From the NCBI GenBank assembly GCA_013433145.1, contig CM024169.1, positions 3,968,001 to 4,032,000 of the forward strand: 64,000 nucleotides of DNA, in the 5' to 3' direction. The stretch comes from Ascaris suum. Taxonomy: Eukaryota; Nematoda; Chromadorea; Rhabditida; Ascarididae. Numbering within the stretch: position 1 is the stretch's first letter; each line of letters begins with the position of its first letter. Positions 39,590-62,388 of the stretch are shown one piece after another. The notes under the pieces were generated by a model. That model was not told the origin of the DNA. It ran no database searches and was given only the letters and a program-made list of their open reading frames with translations. A program made the translations under genes and the position numbers.

Positions 39590-41640
39590 CAACGGTCAAA
39601 AAAATTGAAACGAAACATTGTCATGAGACGAGAAGGATGAAAGAACGTCGGCGAAATAGAATAGCGACGAAAAGGTACTCGTTTGGAAGACCGCAGACAA
39701 CAAAGCAAGAATTGGAAGTGCGGGTCTATTGTGAAGCCAAACCACACGTAAAGAGATACGAAGTTCTCTCGCCAGGTGTGGCGTTATATAACTGAATTCT
39801 CATAAGGAGAGGTCGCTGAAACTGGTGCAAGCATATACACCCACTCTGCAAGCGGAAGACGAATTAAAAAATTTCTGAGGCAGTCATCGGTGGACTACAT
39901 CTGAAACAGTTCAACTGATGCCAAGAAGGGCGCATATGGAAGCGAAGACAGATTTGATAACAACGAGTACAAGGCGTTGTGCAGAAGTATCATGATAATT
40001 ATAAAGGAGAATTGTGAAGGCTTCAGGCAAAAGAAGCTCAGAAAGATAGCTATAAAGAAGGCAAGCATGAAGACGGCGGAAAGAGACACCACTCTGAGGC
40101 AGTGTCCACCAACGTAGTTAAAGACGTGACAGAGGGCAATACAACAGATCGGCACACATGGTCGAATCTGTGAAAGGATTTATAATGAACTGTACTCATC
40201 GAAAATTACCGACACGAGAACCCACTCTACCGTTGACAGTGAGGCCATGCCAGAAATTACGTGAAACCTACTGCAGTTAGCATTTAAGCAAGTTAACGTG
40301 AGTAAATTCTCATAAGGAGAGGTCGCTGAAACTGGTGCAAGCATATACACCCACTCTACAAGCGGAAGACGAATTAAAAAACTTCTGAAGCAGTCATCGG
40401 TGGGTGAGTAAGTGTCCAAGAAATGACGACATCCTCTCCAAACTTCTAAAAGCCGGGAGACTTAGCTTTTCGAGACACCAGTAGCGCTATTTAGCATACT
40501 GCGCGTATAAAAAAATTCTGCTGGGCTGAAGACGTCAAAAACAATGTTGCTGATGAAGGAAGCGGATCCTAAGACTTCAGCGACTATTGACCAATCTTTA
40601 TACTATCTCAGATATATAAGACGTTCAGGCGTATCATTCTGAGCCGTCTCACCAAGAAGACCTAGTTATGCTCACAAGCAGACAGCCAACTGGCTTTTGA
40701 AGGGCCACTCAATGATCGATTATATGCATGTGGTCCGTCAATTGCTAGAAAAATACGAGGAGTTCCACATAACTCACTATGGGGCGTTCATCGATTAAAG
40801 AAAACGTTCGCTTCGTGGGAGTTCAGTGCGATACCCGACGTACCAAATAGAGATGGCAGAATATGTCGATCTGCTATAAAAGTTAAACACGGATTGCAGC
40901 ATAGAACCGAAAATTTTAATGATGCCTGCCACATTAATACTTGTAAAGGAGCACGTATCTAGCAAAGCGATAGAATCTTTGCGGTAACTCGAACACGCTC
41001 TTCAGTTCCCTCGACTGGAAGGTGAGCATCTCCGTCGGTGGCGAGCAATTCGCGCATCCGCTGTTTGCAGACGACTGCGTTATCTTTGCTCACAGTGCGC
41101 CAGAACTGACGGAAAAGCTGAAAGAGCTCCTGAAAGAGTCCAAGAACATCGACTGGGAACGAACCTGTCCAAAACGAAATGAATGCGGAAGCAGTTTTGT
41201 CCTTCGCTGACTATCCATTTTGCCGACCAAGACACAGATCTTAGGACATGGCTGAACTTTGGCGACAACTTCACAGGTGGGTGCAGTATACATAGGAGAA
41301 AATCATCGGTTCTTTCAATAACATAAAAGCCGTACTTCTCAGCTACGGTCTTCGATGGAAATAAATCCCGAGTTACCCCCTCCATAGTCATGCTTAAATG
41401 CTGTTCGGACCGAGTGTTGGTCAACAATAAAAAGAGGAGCAGGAATAATGGTCGCGACGCCAACGGCAATGGAACGCATAATGTGCAAATGTCTCTTCAA
41501 GATCATATCACTTGTGATATCCGTCGTCGTAGAAATATGCTGACGTGGCGCACGAAGCATGCATTCACGAAGGAGGCAGAACAGTGGCACGCAGATATCA
41601 GTCATAGGAGAGAGTGAGGCTGACATTTGTCGACCTTTCG
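39590..41640 (+). mobile_element. Decayed RTE-type non-LTR retrotransposon
   Basis: Translating across frames gives RTE ORF2 landmarks in order: an endonuclease-domain piece LKLVQAYTPT (about 39820), the inter-domain linker with IYNELYSSK, reverse transcriptase pieces near 40560-40800 (for example IYKTFRRIILSRL and FEGPLNDRLY), and the catalytic box FADDCVIFAHS at about 41070. Stops and frameshifts occur throughout, so it cannot encode an active protein. RTE elements move by target-primed reverse transcription. No clear 3' tail or target-site duplication was seen. It contains an internal 99-bp duplication annotated separately. Confidence 0.88.
39795..40403 (+). repeat. 99-bp direct duplication inside the RTE copy
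   Basis: 39795-39893 and 40305-40403 match at 96 of 99 positions. Both encode the endonuclease segment around QAYTPT. The second copy sits where the linker leading into reverse transcriptase should continue, so it is out of place in the element. Confidence 0.93.
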
Positions 41641-41644
41641 AGCA

Positions 41645-44480
41645 GAGGCGTGCACACCTCGAAATTTAAGATGAAGAGTGCATCTGCACAACTGGAGGTT
41701 TCGTGTTTGCTTATTGTTTTACGGTTTCCGGCTTATCGTCTCTTACATTTGCTTCATATTTCGAGATATCGGTATTTCTCGATGCGTTTATTTACTTTCA
41801 TTCAGCCAAAAAAACATGGAGAAGTGGGTTAGAGGAGTTGGGATGGTGTGCGCTTCTCCGTCCCGCTCATTGGACTAACCGGTCTTATAAATTACAAATG
41901 AATAATGCAATATGCAAATTTCTTTTATTGATCTGACCGCCCGCACAAATATTCAACAAAAGGTTGACCTTTTGTGACTCGACTGGTACATAATGAAAAA
42001 CCGATTTGTTTAGAATGCATGCAAATTTTTCGGTACTTTAAATTCTATAAATCACTGCTGTTCCACCAGCTTTGAATTGAAGACTCTGCGAGGTTGAAGT
42101 CGCACCAAGTTCTAGACCGTGATTAGACTCTAACAAAGAGGAAGTTGTTATGCGATAAAGACTTCCTCCGGTTTGCAAAAATATTTTCCCTTTTTTTGGT
42201 GTCACTTCGGCACTGTACTCTACAATCGCCATCAGTGAGACGCATCATTGGCAATTACGAGGTTTTTCTTTCGTTTTTCGATTGGTCACACATGAGAGTC
42301 GGATGCTTCCTTTGGCTTTCCGAAATTCTTATCACTGAGTATTTTCGACGAGTGTTTTTGCTGTATTTTTTGTCAGAATTCATGCTCCTCTAATTTCGTT
42401 GTCAATGATCGGTTTTAGACATGGAAATTGAAATTCAAACAGAATCTTTATTAGAAACCGCATTCTTTTAGTGGTTTGCAAATAATGCGGTTTGATGAGT
42501 CACTTCGTTGAGTGGAAAAAAATGTTAAACTTCCTTTGCCTTCGGAGAACTTTTCTTTCGAATTTCTCAACGTTTTGTTCTTTTGCGGCGTTTCTTTGCG
42601 AGATTTTTATCTCTCTGCGTTTGTTTGTTTGTTTGTTTGTTTGTAAATTATTTGCTGGAAGTTCTGGAACTGTGACGATACCTTCGTGCTTCCTCCCACC
42701 TGTTCCCTTCGACTTCTTTCTCATCTTGTTTACGAGCGGAGAGGGAACGAAATAGACTGCGTGATGTAGACGGCTTTTTATCGACACATATATAAAAACC
42801 CTATGCTTTCGTTTAAAAAAAAGTTGCAAAAAAACTAGAGGAAAACGTGAACCCTCATTTCCTCAGCCAACTATAGAAAGTACCAGTTTAAAAAATGGAA
42901 CCGAATGATTGAGTACGACCTCGTAGACCGCGCTCGCTGCCATACATAGACCGACCCTTTTCATTCCTAGATTCTAGCTTGTCTAATTATATCCTCTTAT
43001 ATGTCGAACTGAGGTTTATTGAGGATGGGCCAGCGATGTTTTTATTAAATGAAAGCAGATTTGAGGCATGGCTATCTTCTCAACATTTCATAGGGAAAGC
43101 CACATCGTTCTTCCACATCAAATTTTTCGGTTATAATTGTTTATTTGTAATGGTTTCGAATATCAAATAGAGGTCACTTTGAGTGACCGCAGTTGGCTTA
43201 AAGACCGTTCTGGATGTAAAGCACTTTCTCATAGCTATCGATTGCAACTTTAGGCGATTCTTTATGATCCACATGATCGACCCCCTACGACACTTGTGAA
43301 TGCTTAGTTCGCTATGACAAAGTCTTGTAAATAAAGATGCGCCTGTAGAATAAACTGCTGTTTGATACAGTTCTTCTTCTTCCACACCTCAAACTACAGT
43401 CGGCCGGATTTTATCCTTTGTTTGGCACAGGTGTTTCGTTCACCTTTATTTGCATTACTAAATATTTCACTTTACCTGGCACCTTGAATTAAGTTTAAAC
43501 GACCCGTTTAGGTTGTGATTTGGGACTGGAATCATCCGAATTCGACCTATAATCATAAGGAGACGGGATAAGCCCGATCTCACTTTGAATAACTAGAGGT
43601 TGGTCACACGGCCGAATCCGGGATCGCGTTTAATCGATTTCCTTATTTTCTTTTTTAAAACATGGTCAGGTTCTCGGCCACACCTGGAACCGGACATAAC
43701 CTGGATCCAGCTGCAGATGCGAACGTCGCTGTGATATTTAAATGTCAACATTTCGACAGCTGATGTGAATCAGCTTCTTTGATAGTTTTTGCTTCGAATT
43801 TTTTTTGCGTTAATTCCACATTTCAATATTTCTATCTTTTCATCGATTGTTATGGAAACACATCGAACTTATTGAAAAAAATCACAGGACTGCACCCAAC
43901 TTTTTCCCCTCGAAAAAAAGGAATTCGAAATTCACACATCAACACCTTTGAAAAACTTTCCTTCCTCAGTGACCACCTTCTATGTGTTAGTGGAAATCCT
44001 ATTCGTCAAAATCGAACATATCGAATCAACGTTTCTTAGCATGAATCGCAAAATCCTTCTGCTTCAATGAAGCACTTAAGGCGATATTTCCTCTTGCAGC
44101 GATATAAACCTTTTTTTTGCTCAAGAGCCTTCTTTTGTGTTTATTTATCTATATTCTCGTAGTGGGAAAGTTATTAGCCATTTCACACTGAGATAGGTGT
44201 TGAGTTATTCCCTCCGCTACATTTATGCACATTATAGACGTATTTTCCTGTTTGTGGATTCTCCGCTGATTTGTTGTATTTGACCGCAATTTGCCATGTT
44301 TTAATGCGGGCAATTGGATGTTGCTGGATCCACAACCCACCGTCCTGAAATACAGTCGTACTCCGAGAGAACGAGCATATTTCTAGTTCAGCGGATTTCC
44401 GATAGACTAATTAGCATGTACAATACCAATATCAGCGGTGACTATGCGCAGGGAGAAGGGACTCGAAGAACACCACCATG
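41645..44480. other. No recognisable gene
   Basis: AT-rich sequence with a (TTTG)6 tract at 42620-42644 and a somewhat GC-richer stretch around 43500-43720. Nothing assignable was seen. Confidence 0.5.
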
Positions 44481-44526
44481 GATCACAGTTTAGGCAAACA
44501 ATAGATATAAGACGGAAGTGGTAGGT

Positions 44527-45050
44527 ATGGCCGATTTGTCTCGATTACTGAAGATGCAGGAAGGAAGGTGGTTTGTGACGATGCATCGAGGTATGGGATT
44601 ATTCCGAAATTTGCCGCGCTTAGTGGATTGGCCGGCAACAATGAGAGCGCCTGCCCGAGCGGCAAATCTGTGGATGCAATACGAAGAGGGTGTAAAAAAA
44701 CATTCATCGCAACATGTGACAATAATAATCGTCCTATCATCTTTGGCAATCTTCAAGCAGATCGTAGAACGATTATGCAGAGAAAGTGGGCAAGACTTCT
44801 GTCACTCCTGTGCAAACATTGCTCGGACGAGATCAGTCCTTGGAACTGGACTTCTTCTCGCCAGAAGGCTTATCCGAGATGGAGCAGGGCAGAACCGGCA
44901 GTTGATTCAAGCGAGTTCAGGTGGCTTAGCATACTTCCACGAAGCGACGTTCCCCCCGTCCCTCCTGCACCCCGCCTTTTATTCCCTATCCACCTTTACG
45001 TACCGCGGAGGAGACTCGTAGCCGGTTTCAAAGAAATAATTATTAAGTAG
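44527..45050 (+). other. GC-richer island, open in several frames, unassigned
   Basis: About 0.5 kb of near 50% GC, against an AT-rich surround. Two plus-strand frames stay open for 160 or more codons (one from ATG 44527 to a stop at 45021, one ending at 45050), and two minus-strand frames are open for 88. The frame ending at 45050 (VCDDASRYGIIPKFAALSG..., later IMQRKWARLLSLLCKHC) has the more coding-like purine-first codon pattern, but I recognise no domain. It could be a large exon, a recent insertion or an old element. I cannot choose. Confidence 0.35.
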
Positions 45051-45059
45051 TAAGCCTAC

Positions 45060-48050
45060 AATAGGTTGCAGCCATCAGATTTCCGCACTAACAAAACATA
45101 TAAACCAGAAGTTAAGTGACTCGATTCATCGTAGACGTATTGTGAAATTAACGCGGCAGTATCTTCTCGATTGCACATTTTCTGCTGATTTTTGTTGATA
45201 AGTTTTCTCGTTTGCTGTTCTCTAGCAAGGAAGATACTCGCTTAGCATTCCATCATTGGTGTGGCAGTTCGTTGTTCGGTATGCTCCTTGAGGCTTTGCG
45301 TCTTTATTTTATGTTGTAGCCACTCTGCTTGTTCCTACTCGGCTATATGAGATACGAATGTCCTGGTCGAACAAGGTTCCGAGCTATTCCTCTGACAAAT
45401 ACTCTCTGACACGAATTTAATTGTGAAAAGAAATTTCTATAGGTTTCTACCGATCAAAATTTCCCTATTTGTTTTCTACGTTTACAGTCAAAATTCGACA
45501 TAACGAATTGCCTTCGAGCGGCAACCGGCAAATATCACTGAAATGCATTCGGTCCTCACCGAACTTCGCTTTCAACCGAATACTTCTATTTGATGTTTGA
45601 AATGTATTCCCTTAAAAGTTCACGCTTTCGATAGTTTATCGCAGAGGGGAATTTCCTTCAGTTACCTCAATAAACTTCGAGCGAAATGTTGTTAGGTTTT
45701 TACTTTTATTCACTTTTCTCGTATTCCTCAGGAAAATGCAGTTTATCCATCTATAAGTGTTGGAAAACGTTTCTTTTAATTTAGTAGTAGGCACAATGTG
45801 GGTCAACTTCCAGTGCCACCTGATGTGATATACTGTTGGATGGGGTATACTAAAATATAATTATGAGGATTTACCTGAATTACAGGTTTAATAATATGTA
45901 AATTTACCTATCAGTAAGCTTGTAATTGAGGTAAAAGATCGAAGTGTAATGAAATTTAAGAATGGACGAGTTGTTGCGTTTATTGTGAATAGAGTAAGGT
46001 AAATAAACGTGAACATAGAGATGCCTAAACGATTGCACTTTTAGTCTTTTCAATTTCAGCATGAAACTTATTTTAACAAATTCTTTTAAAGCAAAAATAT
46101 TTGAGGACATTATTACAGCAACGACACATTTCTATGAGTGCAGACAATGTTATCGTTATCACTAATACGATCACGAATAAAGAAGGTAAGCCTACAATTT
46201 TATCTCCTCGAATTGGTTTATAAGAGGGGGTGGAGGGGTAGAGGTTAGAGGAGGGGAAGAGGGAAAGGAATACGCTAGACGAAGCAGTTACGAATGAAAT
46301 GGTTATTTTCCTAGGCAATTAATCGAATATAAGTATTTATTACTCGTAAGCAGAAGCAATACAAATGTGAAATGATTAAAAATGGTGCAAAATATAATTG
46401 CACAAAGTATTTTGTTGGAATTCATGTCGAAAAGCAATAATGGGGAAAGTAATCAAATAAATTTTCGAAGAATTTTCAATTATATACGATAGAGATGATG
46501 TGAGTTGTATGTATTCGTTAAGATGCCTTATACAAAGCTTCCGTCAGAATTGATATTGATACGCCTCTAATGGTTGTAAAATAATATGAAACCACAAATT
46601 AATATAAGTGTTATATAGTCAACTTGGATAAATTTCTATCCGTTTGATTAAATTTGATGATAGTGAAAGAAGTTATGGTTATGACCTGTCTATAGGCTTT
46701 GGATGCGTGGTAAAAAAAAGGTTGTGCTTTTTTTCGATGTGGATTTCGACGGATCGTTCGTTATCATATTATCGAACTTGAGAATTTAAGTAGTGATATA
46801 TAGTCAAATGGCACCCGTCTTTAGATTGACTGCTTCCCACAATTGGAAGCTTATTTCCGTTATGTCGGGGAAGGGGAGGAGGGGCTCGAGGTGCCACCGA
46901 GAGGTGTTCCATATCCTCGTCTTAATTTGTGCTCCGGAAACCGGAAAGTCAGTTTTGTGAAGAACATTGAAACGTTAACTCCGGAGCATTTTGTTACCTC
47001 GAAGGTTTACAAAATTTAAAAATGGGCCAATTTTTGCGTGAGATTTTTCTGTGTGAGATTTGCGTAACGGCCCCCCCCCCCCCCCCCCCACCCGGCATTG
47101 TTCGCCTTTATTTTCTCCGATTTTGATGTAGCGGCGCCCGATAATAATAATGTATTAACTTCGAATATTTTCTAAAGAAACTATAAATGCTTTGTTTATG
47201 TGTGTATTTGTGGTGAGGGAACGAGTAATCGAAGACATTGGGTTGGCGTAAAGGGGGGGGGGCAGGGGGAGGAAGTGAGGGGAAGAGTGCAGTTTGATGA
47301 TTGCAGAGGAGGTGATATGGCTTTTTAACGTCATTCGTCCGTGTTGACTATTCAGTCGTTAAACCGCCGGCATTCGTTTGTGCTCTTTGTTGGGGGATTC
47401 AATCATTCACTCCCTTTCATAGAGGTTACTTTGTTTCAAAGGGAAGCGCTAAAGAATGCATCAGCCCTGTCTTGTCTCATTATCATTGCTTCAATTGTGA
47501 CTAAATAGTTGAAGCTAAAGCTGACGTCCTTGAATGAGTATTGACTGAACTGGATTTTGGCGCAAATGTCCATAGTCGTATATTGATTCTATGCTAAACG
47601 CTATTGAATATAGCATGGAAGTATCTTAATAAGAGTCGCTAATAGTTCAGCGTCATTTACTGTATGCTTCCTGACGCAATTGTCGTACTTTGCAACATGA
47701 GCGATTAGGATACGAATAAGCTGGATTCACTAATAAGATCAACGTTGATAAACCGGACCTTAATGGGTGTTCTGATGCTTTTTGCTTTAAGGAAAGCCGA
47801 ACAACTAGGCAGCTTTAAATGGACTTTAGTGGAATTAACTCGTAGCACTTATCTCGGCGATATGATTTGTTCATGAAGGTCAAGGTGCTGTTGCGATACC
47901 TTCATCCCTATAGACTGTCAGATCCTTACAAATCATACCTGTGTCGGTAAATGGGCTTGAGGAGGACATTGTAACGACACCTTTTCAAGTGTGTTATGGA
48001 AATACTGTTATGTTGAGGCATATTCTCTCGTGTCCGGTACATAGCTTTGA
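45060..48050. other. Region upstream of MGAT4, no recognisable gene
   Basis: AT-rich, with a C19 tract (47071-47089), a G10 tract (47253-47262) and G-rich patches. The MGAT4 promoter presumably lies here or just upstream, but I see no motif that would place it. Confidence 0.45.
47071..47089. repeat. Poly-C tract (19)
   Basis: Nineteen consecutive C, the longest G/C homopolymer in the window, about 1 kb upstream of the MGAT4 start. Confidence 0.93.
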
Positions 48051-48059
48051 TGACGAATA

Positions 48060-48068
48060 CTGTTTAGG
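48060..48068 (+). promoter_or_regulatory. Possible spliced-leader acceptor before MGAT4
   Basis: TACTGTTTAG ends at 48067 and the start codon follows at 48077, leaving a 9-nt leader. An in-frame TAG (48065-48067) blocks upstream extension. Short leaders after a TTTAG/TTTCAG acceptor are typical of nematode trans-spliced mRNAs. An ordinary acceptor after a non-coding exon is the alternative. Confidence 0.5.
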
Positions 48069-48076
48069 TGTTGCGG

Positions 48077-57295
<9,219 letters not shown>

Positions 57296-57434
57296 TATAA
57301 GCGGAAAACGTTCTTTGCGGGAACAGGTGGACGCCATATTTAAATAGGTACTGACGCATGACTGCTGTACCCTATCGTCGTCTTTTGATTACCTTATATG
57401 GTGACCTCTGAGTAAGTAGTTATCTTGGGATAGT

Positions 57435-57440
57435 AATAAA
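57435..57440 (+). terminator. Putative MGAT4 poly(A) signal
   Basis: AATAAA 140 nt after the stop codon, the first canonical signal downstream of it. Confidence 0.5.
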
Positions 57441-59690
57441 TGCGAATTCTTTGATGTGCTCACCTATGCCTTAATACCTGTCGAATATCGGAAAGCATTC
57501 ATGCAACCGGACGAGACCTGTCCATCGAAACTAGTATCCAGAAAGCTGAACCATTCGATGCAACTCTTTATTTCATAAACCAATCAGAAACAAGAAGGAT
57601 TGTCTGATGATCGCAACACACATTGCAAGATGTACGTGAAAGAGCGTTGCTTCTCGAGCTAGAGCGCTGTCGTTGATGATTTTAAATGCTGGCAGGTGCA
57701 TAATGGGATCAGAGTGATAAGCCTGTGAAGTTGTTGGTTGGCTTCATTATGCTTACAATGTTGTGTTTGATGCCAAACGACCCCGTACGGGTTTATTCGC
57801 TATCTACAACGAAATTTTTAAGTGATGCGACGTGATGGTATCAGTAAGAAGCAACTTGATAAGAATATGTTGTATTCAAGGACATGTTATCCTTGTATAT
57901 CTTTAGTTTCTCATTCCCATCAACGAGAGAATCATTTCAAGTGATCTTTGTAAGTGTTGTTGTTTTCTTCTGTGAAAAGATTAATTCAGTCCAATAGTCA
58001 TATGGATTATACGGATCTTGTTAAATTCTGCCTTGCACTGTAGTTATATATTCCATTTGTAACTGTTTAATCATCGTTCATTAGAGGCGATCGGGAAATG
58101 TGAGAATTTCGACGCACAAATGCCAGCCAGCTGCGAGTGAGCAGCATAATTAAGTTCGGAAAAAAAACTTGAAAGATATCTATAGTTTTGTTCTGTGGAG
58201 TTCGTTTCGATTCTTCCAGTCACTTCAGCATTCAGCAATCCTCCTTTAAAATATGAACAGTCGCAGTAGAATTTCCACTGGGGGGGGGGGGGGGGAGGAA
58301 GGTTGTAATCGAAATAGTGTCTTTAGTCGCTAACTCCCACAATGCTTTCTTGAGATGATGCGATCGAAAAAAAATCGCTGCCCACATACATGAATAGCTT
58401 TAGAGGAGCACTACTTTCGAAATGTTTATTGTTACAGTCAAATATACTTCGAAGTGTTCATTTTGTGATTTCCCGACGAATTCTTTGTGAATATTTGAAT
58501 ATTGAAGTATGCTGACGCCGTGATATGATAAACAAGAGTACGTATAGGTGTACCTGACCATTTAGCTAGTTACATCGTGCAAAGGAGGAGGAAAGGTGAG
58601 GAAACGGAAGCATTGTTTTAAAGGTGCAGGTAATATCTTTCTTTATGATAATTGGTCTCGTGAGAAGTTGATAAACATTGCACATTTTTAATTCCCATTA
58701 GGACACATGATTCTTTTGGCGTATTAAACTAAGCAGTTTTAAATTTCCGGAGTGGAGCTTTCGGGAACCACAATTATCAAAAGAAAATCAGTTTTATGTT
58801 TTTTATCTCTTCCGGCTTATTTAATATTACATAGAGAGTTACTGTAATCAGACACATAAATTCACATGCATATGTTTAGATCTGTATTAATTGCTCCTTT
58901 CACTTAATTGCATCGCTATAAAGCAGTAGTGGATAGTAACTCTTGAAGCGTTAGTGTAACTGTAATTGTTCACTGTGGAAAATTGTAATCGCCTCAAAAA
59001 GTTTTATACATGTGATTTCCATGACTGTTCATTTTCTCGTACTTTTGTCACATAATTGAATGAATTTGTCAAAAATGCATCTGGTGATATGATTTGAAAT
59101 GATATGATATGTTGAAGGTTTTTCTTGAAATATTGGAAAATTTCAGAAGCAGTTATCAATTATCGTTGATTTCATTGAATTCTCCGTTGAATTTTACCAT
59201 TCATATTGTGTATATTACCATTTCAAGTTGCTTCCCGTGTTTCAAAATTGTTTTTGTCATTGATCGGCATTTGTTTTCTTTTCTATATCGGTCAATTATT
59301 TATCATTCCTCTTTAATGCATTACGGGTTTACTAAGTAAATAATTCAGTGCTCATTGTTTGCGATCAAACGGTCACTCAGATGAACTGAGCGAATTTGGT
59401 AGGAAGAACTAAATATAAGACACAAGCATGCATGAGTTGCGCACACACGGGAGTTAATGGTACTTGTGAATTGCTACGGACGTAAGTACGTAAGTAAGAA
59501 TTTGGAGCACAAAATTATCCGCATCGGGGCGGAGATGGAAACGATATTGGCCCATGTTCTCATGAAGCATAACGTTGGCTGGAATATGCAGATCTGTTTT
59601 TATAATAGTCAGTGTAAGGGTCCCAAGATTTTTTTTGGCCCGCCAAAAATGAGCACATTTCTCTGATCTGGTGGACGGAAGCATTTTGTC
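57441..59690. other. Intergenic, no recognised gene
   Basis: AT-rich with a G16 tract at 58280-58295. A 48-nt phase-1 possible exon at 58548-58595 (VPDHLASYIVQRRRK, donor G then GTGAGG) is too short to claim by itself. Confidence 0.45.
58280..58295. repeat. Poly-G tract (16)
   Basis: Sixteen consecutive G. Confidence 0.92.
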
Positions 59691-61170
59691 ATTCGATTTT
59701 TGAGGAGGTGTGCTATGCTTTGTCAAAAATGGACGACGGCAAAGCTTCCGGCCTAGAGGAATTCCGCTGAAGACATTGGAGGCAGGCGACATTGCAGCTG
59801 GAAGGCGTTGGCTGAGAAGTTGAGCAATTATATCAAGGTCGATAATATGCTTGGAGAAAATCAAAAACCATCTTACCCCATAAGGAAAGCGATAAAAAGA
59901 ATCTCAAGAACTAGAGACCAATGTGGCTTTCAGTCAGACTTTACAAACTCTTCACGAAGATCATTACTAGCGGCTTGTCCACTGTGTTAGACGAACAACA
60001 ACCCCGCGAATAGGCCGGTTTAAGAAGAGGGTACAGCACGAGAGAGCACGTTCTCGCGTTAACCCGGCTGTTCGAACGCAGCCGCAAATAGACTATTCTG
60101 CTTGCAGCAGCGCTTGTGGACTTCGAAAAGGCATTCGAGAGTGTGGAGGTCAGTGCAGTTATTGGAGCTTTAAAAGGTCAGGGAATCCACACCGGTTATT
60201 TCAAATTACTGTAAGCAGCGCTAGAGGATAATTTCACTTGCATTACTGTTTTCAGTAATGAATTGCAGATTGCATCTTGTAAAGAGGTCAAGTAAGGCGA
60301 GGTGATATCTCTTATGCTATTTTCTGCTTCCCTGGAGATGTGTATGCGGAAATTGGACTGAACAGAGGGCAGCAAAATTAATGGCGAGAAATTAAACCAC
60401 TTGAGGTTCGCCGATGGCATTTTATTGGCAAGTAGTCCAAACGGACGAGATTAAAAGAATGCTGGCGGAGTTGGACAGGGAAGGCAAAAATTGGTCTGAG
60501 GTCATTAAAACTAAAACCACCTTTATGAAATCAAAAGATTTGTCTTGCGATGGAATAAAACTTGGCGAAGAATTTATAGAAGAAGTGGAAAGCTATGCTT
60601 ATTTGTGACAGGCAGTCAGGATGATAATGACCTGAAGGAGGAAGTCCCTGGGAGACAGAAAGCCGCTTGGAGGAGATCCAAAGAAATATCTGATATTTTG
60701 GGATCTAAACTTAAGCGAGAAACAAAAAACGAAGTTGCTCAATTCTACAGTCTTAATAGCTGTGGCATACTGCAGCGAAACGTTTGCGTTAACAGCTGCA
60801 GAAGAAAAGCGACTGCAAATAAAGTACTGAGCAATGGGGAGATCGACGTTCCGAATATTACTCCGCAATGGAGTGAAAAGTGAAGATATAAGCCGAAGAT
60901 CATTGCTAAAAGACGTAGTGAGCCGTCACGCTGGGCATGTCATGTTCCAAGCACACTCGACTATAAGTGGAGCGCCAGGATATTGCACCGATATCCAAGA
61001 GATCGCAAAAAACTGAGACAGAGAAACACCTCGCAGATGGGAAGATTTTCTCAAAAGAAACATTGATAAACGAGGAGAAGAATAGCACGGTACAAATCGT
61101 TATGGGGGTGATGTCATGCGTAAGTCTCGCAGAATTGTTTACTTTAGCAAGGACCGCACGCTTCTAAGTG
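59690..61170 (+). mobile_element. Second decayed RTE-type retrotransposon, reverse transcriptase and C-terminal part
   Basis: Translation across frames gives DDGKASGL (start of the reverse transcriptase domain), a CGFQ/AGFKK-like motif, LVDFEKAFES, LRFADGILLAS (the catalytic box, with the second Asp of FADD changed to Gly), then the C-terminal region with YCSETFAL, RHAGHVMF and TPRRWEDFLKR. Stops and frame changes separate these pieces. No endonuclease part was seen upstream, consistent with 5' truncation. It is too diverged from the 39.6-kb copy to be a recent duplicate of it. Confidence 0.88.
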
Positions 61171-61586
61171 TTCTAAGTGTAAGGACGGAAGTATTTTGTA
61201 ACCCGCAAGATTGCAAAAATGATGCGTTGTCTTGGTGTCAGTATGGTTGAGGGGAGTGGTCGGAGGAGGGGAGAGGAGGTTAGCGGCGGAGTTAGTTCAC
61301 GAGAGCGAGTCGCCATGAGAGACATCTTCTCACTACTCAAAGTGCACCTGATGTGTAGAACCGTCGTGCAATCTTTTAAGCTGATCAGTTTTTGGAGGAA
61401 ACTCTCAGTGAGGTTCAAACCTCAGAGGTTAAGTAAAGATGTAGATTTGAAATGTCAACATCTAATACTCGGCTAATGGAATATTTTCAATTGTTTGAAA
61501 TTAATGCTCTCAACTAAAAAAATCAAATCATGAAGAAATTTTTCTTTTTTTCACCGTGCTCCATAAACGACAATCAAGATTTACAG

Positions 61587-61686
61587 AGTGGGGAAGATAA
61601 AATGAAAGTTTTAGGCTGTTTTATTGCCTCATTAGTGCAAGCACCTTGTCCAGTTTATGCGAAAATATGCGATCAGTTTCTATCAG
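61587..61686 (+). CDS. Candidate exon, unidentified gene
   Basis: Acceptor ATTTACAG, phase 0, to donor G then GTATCA, phase 1. It reads SGEDKMKVLGCFIASLVQAP and ends KICDQFLS. The phase matches the candidate exon at 62389. No family is recognised. Confidence 0.35.
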
Positions 61687-62388
61687 GTATCAAAATCAGT
61701 GAGGATCATATTTGAGTGGTTGAGCAATAAAGGTTTCTCTCGTTTATGAAAGTGATTACGTCGAAAGGCCGCAAATCATAGATGCGTACCCATTAAACAA
61801 AACCTGTCACATGGTTTGATTGATGTAGCCGTACAACATCTATTTACACAGTATTCTCGTCTTAATTTGAAATGAAAGAAAACAGCTTTCTGCTGAGGAT
61901 TGCACATTCTCGGTGATTGTGATGGCAATTGATGATGGGTGGTGCTTGTGTTATCATAAAATACCTACGACAGGTTTCCTCTTAACAGCCCATATCGAAT
62001 GTGATTCCTTTCGAGACGCTCTTCATTTCTTAATTTCTGTGTTGATATGTTTGAATGATCTTGATGATATAGGAGACATAATTTTTCAACAAACTCCATT
62101 TTAATGGTTAGTTTATTTATCTCAAGCAATTCTAGTGGAGGATTATAGACAATGGGTATTTTAATCATATCTTGGACTACATCGGAAATATGATCCGTAG
62201 TGATAGCGCTGAATGCCATGGAATGGGATGCTTAAGGTCGTAGTAGGGTTGAGAATGGGGAAGTCTACAAAATGCTAACTAGTTAATACTGTAACTTACT
62301 AATATTTCATGTTAATATTCCATGTTGTTTTTGACCATTGAGTAATATGATACCGTACTTCCTTAAGTGTAGATCTATTTTTATATAG

